NCBI RefSeq assembly: GCF_963259705.1 | Contig: NC_081849.1 | Span: 56,578,093 to 56,642,092 of the forward strand | Reading direction: 5' to 3' | DNA length: 64,000 bases | Origin: Myotis daubentonii | Lineage: Eukaryota; Chordata; Mammalia; Chiroptera; Vespertilionidae | Part shown: in pieces, positions 56,780 through 64,000 of the stretch | How positions within the stretch are numbered: position 1 is the first letter of the stretch | Layout: every line of letters begins with the position of its first letter | Notes under the pieces: model-generated | What the model was told of the DNA's origin: nothing | Database searches by the model: none | What the model saw: the letters and a program-made list of their open reading frames with translations, nothing else | Program-made: the position numbers and the translations under genes

Positions 56780-57832
56780 AGATGGCATTGTTCTGTAGGA
56801 TTTAGAAGCAATTTTACAAGTAATTTTGCTATTTTTCTTCAATTGTATTTTTCGGCCTGCAGTAACTTGGAATATTCACAAGCTATTTATTAGTCCCAGC
56901 ATAGATAAGTAAGATAAAAAGCAGTCTATTTCCATTTTATGGTAGAAATAAATTCATCAAAAACATTCAAGCATTAACATTTTAAGGATGATAGAGAATT
57001 ATCATATTGAGTAATCATTTGATTTAATTCAAATTATTATCTTTTATGAATTGGCTTTACACATATAAGGATTTTTAAAGCATTGCTGAATAGTTTAGAG
57101 AGATGGAAAAGGATTTCTTTGAAAATCTTTAAAAATCAGACTGCAGTTGATAGCTGTTATGTTTACTATTTACAACTTCCCCTAAAGATACAGGTATTGC
57201 ATTCCATGTCTTTTAAAATGTAACCTTATACTTCTGTTGAGCACACATCTGGACTTTTAGCCCAACTCATCATTTCCTTCTATATGTCCAAAACCTGTCA
57301 GTCATTTCAGACAAGATACAGCCCTGGAGAGAACTGAAAAAGTTACATTCCTTTTTGGTCCTGGTTTTATAAACTCTTCTTTACCTTTTCCCCAGGATAT
57401 CAGTAAGTATAAAAATAAGCAGTCTGAATTCCATCTGGCTCTGGAGAAAGGAGCCCAGGGTGACCAGGGCCATGTGCTTCATTAATATTTGCTTTTATAG
57501 AATGAAGAACAAAGCCTTCATATGGAAGAACAGACACTGACTGTCCACACATTTATAAAACAAGCTTTTTTTTTTTTTTTGCAAAGTAAATACAATTTGA
57601 ATATAGGAAGCAGGAAGCTTGAGCACCAATGAGGCATATATGTGCTTTCAAAACATAAGTCTCTGACACTCCATAACATTAAAATATTCAAATGCTCAAC
57701 AAAAAATTATGATTAGCCTCACAATCATTAATTCAAATTTCACTGAATCACTAGAATTTAAAATGTTATAATTATACTTCAAGAGTTTAACACATCATCA
57801 AATGAATAAAATAAATACAATAAAATTGAAGA
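56780..57832. other. AT-rich non-coding DNA
   Basis: A T-run lies at 57567-57580. No feature recognised. Confidence 0.4.
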
Positions 57833-58047
57833 TGTCTGACTGGTTTGGCTCAGTGGATAGAGCGTCAGCCTGCAGACTGAAGGGTCCCGGGTTCGATTCC
57901 AGTCAAGGCATGTACCTTGGTTGCGGGCACATCCCCAGTAGGGGGTGTGCCAGAGGCAGCTGATAGATGTTTCTCTCTCATTGATATTTCTAACCCTCTA
58001 TTCCTCTCCTTTCCTCTCTGCAAAAAATCAATAAAATATATTTTTTT
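57833..58047 (+). mobile_element. VES SINE (GGATAGAGC subfamily)
   Basis: Head CTGACTGGTTTGGCTCAGTG, 'gatagagcgtcagcctgcag', intact B box GGTTCGATTCC, tail AATCAATAAAATATATTTTT. An imperfect duplication (AAAATTGAAGA / AAAATAGAAGA) flanks it. Confidence 0.95.
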
Positions 58048-58049
58048 AA

Positions 58050-59475
58050 AAATAGAAGAGAATTATTGTTGTTAATAAATTTAACCTAATGGTGTGTGTG
58101 TATTGTGTGTTATATTTAACTATACATGTATGTACTAGATTATTTCATATTTAAATGCATTTATAAATGTTTTATATATGTTGTTGTATGCCTATGTGCA
58201 TGTGTGTGTCTGTATGTATGTGTATGTGAATATATTTATGCTTTTATTAAAATACACAGGAAAAATAAAGTGAAGCTACAAAAATGGTTAACTATACAGT
58301 GTGGTTGCAATAAAGTAGAAGAGGGATGGGAACACTTATCTCTCAGGATATAGTTTTATCCTTGAGCATTGTTTTATGTATATAGTCAAGAAAATGAAAC
58401 TAAAATGAACTACAATAAACAAATTAATTTAAATATATGTCAAATTGTTACCATAATCACACAAATAATTATTTCAAGTAACTTTTGAAACAGTCCTCTA
58501 ATTAGATGCATAGTGGGAATGTGCTTTAAAGGGGAAAAAACAAAACTGAAAGAAAAATATGAACCTTCTATCAATCAGTAAATGTTTTGTTTGTTATTCT
58601 GACTCTAAAAATTTATTGTGTACTATATGACATAGCAAATAATTAAATACATGAATATTCTTACAAGTCAAGATTTTCAGTGGAAAAAAGCAAATGCAGA
58701 TATGGAAAGTTAAGAGCAAAACACTAAAATATTAAATTTGAATTTGAGATATCAATAGGAAATTATATATACATATGTTCTAGGACTGTCCACTATGCGA
58801 CAGAGAAATGCCAGCTAATGCATAATACATACTTTTAAAAAATCATCATGTTGTAACCCCCATAATAACTTACTTAGACAATATTCAAAAACAGAGGCTA
58901 AAATTATATGACTGGTTTGGTAGGAATGAGACATATCCATGTGTCACAGTATAGGTTAACTGCTAATTACTTACAAAATTGCCATTTTAGACAACTGAAT
59001 TTTAGTGGTCTATAGGAAAATTTGTATTTTCCTTAAGTTATTGTGTCAGTTTGGATATGCAAACTTTTTTCTAGAAATTTATTGTATTTATTTCACATAC
59101 ACAGATATACACATATACCATATATACAATTACATCCATATATTTATGTATTGATTTCTTATTAACTACAAAGGGGGAAATGTATCTTTATGGGTTTTGG
59201 CTAAAGGAATTCTAATCTTTCTCTATCTTTCTTAATGGTGTGGCAAATTGCTCTACAGGGCATGCTGATCAGAAGTACCTAACATAACTTATGAACTGTT
59301 ATTGCCAAAAATATTTACTCTAAGTCTAATCAATCTAAAATCTAGATCTAACTTTCAATACAAGTCAATCAATGAAGAATCATGGTGCTTGAGAGGACTA
59401 CGATATGAGAATAATATTGCATTGGGAAGTTGGGGGAACCCCACTTTATCCTTATGTAGCTTAAGCATTACATTC
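58050..59475. other. AT-rich non-coding DNA
   Basis: A degenerate TG/TATG-rich stretch lies at about 58094-58240. No gene seen. Confidence 0.4.
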
Positions 59476-59479
59476 AAAA

Positions 59480-59699
59480 AGCACCAGCTTGGCTCAGAGG
59501 TTGAGAATCGACTTATGAACCAGGAGGTCATGGTTCCATTCCGGATCCCTCATCCAGGCACATGCCCAGGTTGTGGGTTCGAACCCCAGTGTGGGGCATG
59601 CAGGAGGCAGACAATCAATGATTCTCATCATTAATGCTTTTATCTCTCTCTCTCCCTGTCCCTTCCTCTCTGAAGTCAATAAAAATATATTTTAAAAAA
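59480..59699 (+). mobile_element. VES SINE
   Basis: Head AGCACCAGCTTGGCTCAGAG, 'aatcgacttatgaaccagga', body GCAGGAGGCAGACAATCAAT, tail GTCAATAAAAATATATTTTA. About 8 bp ('atccctca') are inserted after the B box region. Confidence 0.94.
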
Positions 59700-59859
59700 T
59701 TTGACACCTTAACAACCAAATCACTAAATTTATTTTTTCTTACCAAAATATGTGAGAATTTGTACATGTTAATACAAGCTAAAATATGTATATTGGATAT
59801 ATGTATTAATATATGCTGTATTTAATGAAAAAATTACATTTCATGAAGAGGCTAGAAAT

Positions 59860-60090
59860 TGGCAAAGCCCACAGACTCTGAGATCAACAGCCTTGCATCA
59901 AACTATCCAGGCTATGGCACAACAGTCTGAAAGTTGGACAAGTTACTTAAACTTTGTTTTAGTTTCTTCTTTTATAAAAAGGCTGTGACAGAAATCATCA
60001 CCTGGTTGTTTTAATTAAATACGAAAATCTATGAGAAACACTTAGAAGCACTGAGAACGAACTAAGTAAATGTTAATCTTTATTAATATT
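59860..60090 (+). mobile_element. MIR SINE, interrupted at its 3' end by a Helitron
   Basis: 'cccacagactctgagatcaa', 'gttggacaagttacttaaac', 'tttgttttagtttcttcttt' and 'gaacgaactaagtaaatgtt' follow the MIR order. The Helitron insertion begins at 60092 in its 'attaatatta' end. Confidence 0.85.
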
Positions 60091-60091
60091 A

Positions 60092-60728
60092 CTAGGGGCC
60101 CGGTGCACGAAATTCGTGCACTGGGTGTGTGTGTGGGGGAGTGTCCCTCAGCCCAGCCTTCCCCCTCTCACATACTGGGAGCCCTCAGGCGTTGACCCCC
60201 ATCACCCTCCAATCGCAGGATCGGCCCCTTGCCCAGGCCTGACGCCTCTGGCTGAGGCGTCCAGCCCGGGCAGCAGGGACCCGCAGCTGCAGCGGCCCCG
60301 CGATCGTGGGCTTCGCTTTAGGCCCAGGCAAGGGACCCCTAGCTCCTGGGACTGCCAGCTTCGACCGTGCCCAGCTCCCATCGCTGGCTCCACCCCTACT
60401 TCCTGCTATCACTGGCCAGGGCAGAAAAGGCGCCTGATTCTCCAATCATGGCTGGGGGGCAGGGCAAAGGCGGCCCCAGGGCCGCCTTTGCCCTGCCCCC
60501 CAGCTCTTAGCTCCCCCCTGGGTTTCCGATCACTGTCAGTGGCAGGGGGCTTCTTCCTGCTTTCCCTTTCGCCTCCCTGCATTGTGCCTACATATGCAAA
60601 TTAACCACCATCTTGTTGGCAGTTAACTGTCAATCTTAGTTGGCAGTTAATTTGCATATAGCCCTGATTAGCCAATGAAAAGGGTAGCTCGTACGCCAAT
60701 TACCATTTTTCTCTTTTATTAGTGTTGA
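60092..60728 (-). mobile_element. Helitron, single copy with B-type 5' end and full terminator
   Basis: On its own strand it starts TCAACACTAATAAAAGAGAA, then 'atggtaattggcgtacgagc', like unit B. It ends with a perfect GTGCACGAATTTCGTGCAC stem (60103-60121 on +), CGGGCCCCTAG and host T. This shows what a B-type element with its own hairpin looks like. The GC-rich interior includes a 52-nt palindrome (60452-60503). Confidence 0.95.
60452..60503. repeat. Perfect palindrome, 25-bp arms, 2-nt loop
   Basis: The arms 60452-60476 and 60479-60503 are exact complements (starts CTGGGGGGCAGGGCAAAGGC) separated by only CA. Very GC-rich, inside the Helitron. Confidence 0.95.
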
Positions 60729-60811
60729 TTTCAAAAAGTGACAGGTTTTCTATGCCTAATAGGATAAGAAGTTCTGGTACTTATTGGGCCTTAACAGATT
60801 CACAAATGTTT

Positions 60812-60812
<1 letters not shown>

Positions 60813-60858
<46 letters not shown>
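60813..60858 (+). repeat. (GT)n microsatellite
   Basis: About 23 GT units, then TTGTTTGTTTG. Confidence 0.97.
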
Positions 60859-60859
<1 letters not shown>

Positions 60860-60864
60860 GTTTG

Positions 60865-61190
60865 TTTGTTTACTATATCTAGTTCAGATAGAGTAGATAT
60901 AAAATCTGGAATCCTATAGAATTTAAAGATGGCAAGAAGACTTCTTATTGCCTATAAACACCTCCTTAAATTTTAGTGAATTCAGTGTTCATCTGTGACC
61001 CAGAAGCATTAAGTAAAACCCCTGGGAGTGGTATCTTTTAGCTCTTCCTGCTGAAGGTTTTGATCGGTGTACACACTGAAGTATGCCTTTCAAGTCACTA
61101 AAAAGGTGGCGGGTTCTTAAGATCCTAGTAATATATATTGGCATTAAAAGGGTTTACCCTTATGCTGTGGTTATATATATTTTTTACATT
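60865..61190. other. Non-coding DNA
   Basis: No feature recognised. Confidence 0.4.
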
Positions 61191-61280
61191 GAAATTACTT
61201 GAAAAAAATCACTGTAACAGCCCAGCTGGCATGGCTCAGTGGTTGAGCATCTACCTATGGATTTTTTTCAAGTAATTTTC
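61191..61280. repeat. Inverted repeat enclosing a SINE head
   Basis: GAAATTACTTGAAAAAAAT (61191-61209) and ATTTTTTTCAAGTAATTTTC (61261-61280) are complements apart from one extra base. They flank 43 bp of VES SINE head. Confidence 0.92.
61218..61260 (+). mobile_element. VES SINE head only (43 bp)
   Basis: CAGCCCAGCTGGCATGGCTC then 'agtggttgagcatctaccta' ends abruptly at 'tgg', before the B box. No body or tail follows. Confidence 0.9.
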
Positions 61281-61404
61281 TAAGTTCTGAAAAAGAGATT
61301 TCAATTTGTAAACTGAAAAACATTTAGAAAAATTACATTTAATTAAGATAAGAAGGCAACAAACTTTAAAATATAGATAAAATGTAAAATTTCTAATAGA
61401 TTTC

Positions 61405-61560
61405 CTTCTCAATAAAAATGTGAACTCCATCAGGGCAGCAACTTTTATTTGTTTACTGCCACATTCCCAGAAATTAGAATTCCTAGAATATAGTAGATAC
61501 TCAATATCTGATAAAAACCAGAATGCCTACTTAACAGTGTTGTTCTGGGATTTAAATAAT
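61405..61560 (+). mobile_element. L2 3'-end fragment
   Basis: 'gtgaactccatcagggcagc', 'acttttatttgtttactgcc' and 'agtagatactcaatatctga' match the L2 3' end ('agctccatgagggcaggga', 'gtaggtgctcaataaat'). Confidence 0.8.
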
Positions 61561-61639
61561 ATAATGTGTTATATTATCACTTAGTGGAGTACCAAGAAAT
61601 AAAAATAAGCATTAATTCAATAGTAGTAATACTTAAATA

Positions 61640-61865
61640 GTATTATCAATATACCAGTCATTTTCTTAAGTTTTGACTCATTTAAGTTTTAGTAAAAATC
61701 CTATGAGATGTGTAGTGTTATTAGTTCCCTCAACAATTAAGTAGAATAATAAGACAGAAATTAACCTGCCCCAAATCTCAAGTAATAAGTGGCAATACTA
61801 GGAGTTGAACTCAGTAACCTGGCTCCAGAATATATGTTTTTTTAATCACTATATTGTTGCTTCTC
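61640..61865 (-). mobile_element. MIR SINE
   Basis: 'ttgactcatttaagttttag', 'aaaaatcctatgagatgtgt', 'aagacagaaattaacctgcc' and 'gttgaactcagtaacctggc' match the reverse-strand MIR. Confidence 0.85.
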
Positions 61866-62194
61866 CAATGGCTCTCATTAATAGGTGACTTTTAATTAAT
61901 AGTATTACTATTAATACTATTACTAGTATCATCATCTCAGATATAATGAATTTTAAACAGAACTCTATTTGGCTTTTATACATACTACTTTGAGAAAAGT
62001 TGATTAGCATATTAAAAGATTTGTAAATTTACAAATTAGTGACAATGAGGGGAGTTTCTATTGTCAGTTTTAGAAATCACTTTATAAACATCTTTGTATT
62101 TTCTCTGTCATTAGTGTAACTAATTGATAATGTCTAATATCTATAGTAGAATGAACAATCAATGTCCTGATCTGTCATTAGCCAAGCTATTTCA

Positions 62195-62285
62195 GGTGCC
62201 CAGTAAAGGGCTGGTATAAGATAGGTGGTCATTAAATCTTTGCTGAAAAAAATAACTCATGAATGAGCTCTGTATGAATGACAAG
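62195..62285 (+). mobile_element. L2 3'-end scrap
   Basis: 'gtgcccagtaaagggctggt' then 'ggtggtcattaaatctttgc' resembles the end of L2 ('acagtgcctggcacatagtaggtgctcaataaatatttg'). Confidence 0.55.
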
Positions 62286-62580
62286 TTTATAACTGTGGAA
62301 ATAAGTTTTTAAGTTAAGTGATGATTTCTCCAGGAATCTTCACTTAGTGTATTCTCTTAGTACTTCATAGAGAAGTCTTGCTCATTATGCTCTTTTAATA
62401 TGCTAACATTAAATTCAGGCATAATTATAATTATTTACTAAATGAAAAGAATAGAATTCCACTTGGTTTGAATTTTTGAGGTGTAAAATTATTATTCTCT
62501 AATGTTTTTCCCTCCCGTGCCCATTTTAACACTCCTAAGTCTTCAAAGAAGCCTCCATCTAGCTGGCTTAGAGTTTATCT

Positions 62581-62649
62581 ATTCATTCATCCATTCATTC
62601 ATTCATTCATTCATCCATTCATTCATTCATTCATTCACTCATTCATTCA
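62581..62649 (+). repeat. (ATTC)n microsatellite
   Basis: About 17 tetranucleotide units with two C substitutions. Confidence 0.96.
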
Positions 62650-62786
62650 ATTTTACTCAGTTCCTATACTCTAAAGGCCTTTTTTTATTTAGGCTTCCTT
62701 ACAAAAGTGGGAGGTAAATAAAATCAACAAAATCTTTCTGAGAGACATTAATCCCAAAGTTACATGTGTGCTAAATAGTTACACTT

Positions 62787-62808
62787 ACACACACACACAC
62801 ACACACAG
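62787..62808 (+). repeat. (CA)n microsatellite
   Basis: Eleven CA units. Confidence 0.93.
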
Positions 62809-62809
62809 G

Positions 62810-64000
62810 TTACACACCTAGATCTCTTGAAACCAATTTCAATGTTCTCTCTGCTATATAGCCAGCAAGAGTACTAGGTCTTTGCACTAAAAGAAAAACA
62901 GGCATGTTCTCTATCTCAGGGAGAGTCACAAGTCAGAGAGGGCTCATAAATTAATCTTTATCACTGCCTTCCAGTTTCATTTTAATTACTCATTTCCCAG
63001 CTTTTTTAATCTCTGGAAAATATTTCCATATCCATCTCAAATGCTCCCAAGGATTCCTGGAAATACTTGTACACATTAGTATCAATGTTAAAAAAGTAGG
63101 CTTATGGAGATTCCTAAAAATCTTATCCTTCATCATCAAGTGTGTAACTTCCCTGCTTGATATCTCAATGCATCTATACCTTTAACACCTAGATGATGTC
63201 CAGAACCTGTGTTTCAAATGCGTTTTCTATACATTACCTACATATAGAACCTAAGAACACCAAAGGAAATTTAGGCTGTGGCTTTAAGGAGGACTACAGC
63301 TACCAGAGATAAAAATAAATTATTTTTAGGAAGAAGACTCCCTCAAATGGGGCTCTGTGAGGGAAAACAATGGTAACCTTTCAGTTCATACACATTTTAA
63401 GTGTTTTAATGGACAGATGTTTAACAGTAAACATAACATAGCCTCTGTCATTGAGATGAGTTAGACTTAGAGGAAAATGGTTAACACAGGTGCCATGTTT
63501 TTTAATAGAAAGTGATGATGAGAAACTGGAGGTCATAGGCAAGTTAGTGGGAATTGCAATGCATCCCTCACATATATTCTAAATGATGACTTCTCCAAGG
63601 ACTGAGAGAAAGTGAGAAATCATGGGACTAAACAAGGGGAATGGCAGATATGAGCAGACTTCACATGAGTGGTAAAATAAGAATAGAATCAACGCTATAC
63701 TAGTATTTTTAAAATAAGGAGTGAGGCATAATATATGGCAAAGAGTTATAAAAATAGGTATATTCTGGTATATAAATGAGAAACACAAATGTAACTGAAT
63801 GTTTAGTGATCTATTCTTCAATATAGAGCACAATCCTGGTATCATTACAAAATAAAATAACTTCAAATTAATGCATCTGCTTATGTTCTTTTTTAAAACA
63901 ATAGAAATTAGGGTGATCTAAATTTAGCTCCCTTAGAAGTCAGGGAAAATATAAAAATGAAGTTTAATAGTCATATACGAAGGCTCAATCACAATAAACT
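62810..64000. other. AT-rich non-coding DNA to the window end
   Basis: No gene or interspersed repeat recognised. The reverse-strand open frame at 63579-63866 is hydrophobic and AT-driven and resembles no known protein. Confidence 0.4.

Overview
The window is nuclear DNA of a mammal, almost certainly a vespertilionid (vesper) bat. I see no intact protein-coding gene, rRNA, functional tRNA gene or CRISPR array. It is AT-rich, intron-like or gene-desert DNA with no long coding frame, dense in interspersed repeats. The lineage call rests on three marks found together. (1) About sixteen tRNA-derived VES SINEs have Pol III A/B boxes, an AATAAAATATATTTT-like tail and target-site duplications. (2) At least fifteen Helitron units of the HeliBat type start with TC (TCCTATATAATAAAAG or TCCTATCTAATAAAAG) and end in a GTGCAC hairpin plus GGCCTCTAG, between a host A and T. 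(3) One SPIN-type hAT MITE has a perfect 8-bp duplication. The species cannot be fixed from the sequence alone.
Layout: 1-9 kb is AT-rich DNA with VES SINEs, a facing pair of MIRs (6.9-7.3 kb) and a GA-rich SINE tail. At 9.07-10.94 kb an old Tigger-like DNA transposon is split by a two-unit Helitron. Single Helitrons lie at 12.2 and 17.4 kb. At 13.6-13.7 kb there are two adjacent perfect hairpins I cannot assign. At 18.64-21.93 kb a five-unit head-to-tail Helitron array sits in one A/T target. At 26.2-27.2 kb lies a decayed L1 ORF2, at 29.15-29.95 kb a SPIN element next to a Helitron, and at 30.1-31.6 kb an L1 3' end with a displaced second copy of one internal segment. About 31.6-36.4 kb is featureless AT-rich DNA. 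At 38.5 kb is a solo MLT1-type LTR. At 47.6-49.3 kb a three-unit Helitron array splits a MIR. Further Helitrons are at 49.8 and 60.1 kb, the latter with a perfect 25-bp-arm palindrome. The rest is MIR, L2, old L1, MER5-like and simple repeats.
Main observation: at three separate loci Helitron units are joined directly tail to head with almost no host DNA between them, and each array has only one A/T target. One unit type (called B here) always lacks the 3' hairpin and the final G of CTAG, and is always followed by a unit that has a proper terminator. This suggests B plus its follower moves as one composite Helitron made by terminator read-through. Another unit type (C) carries a facing pair of CTCF-core-like motifs.
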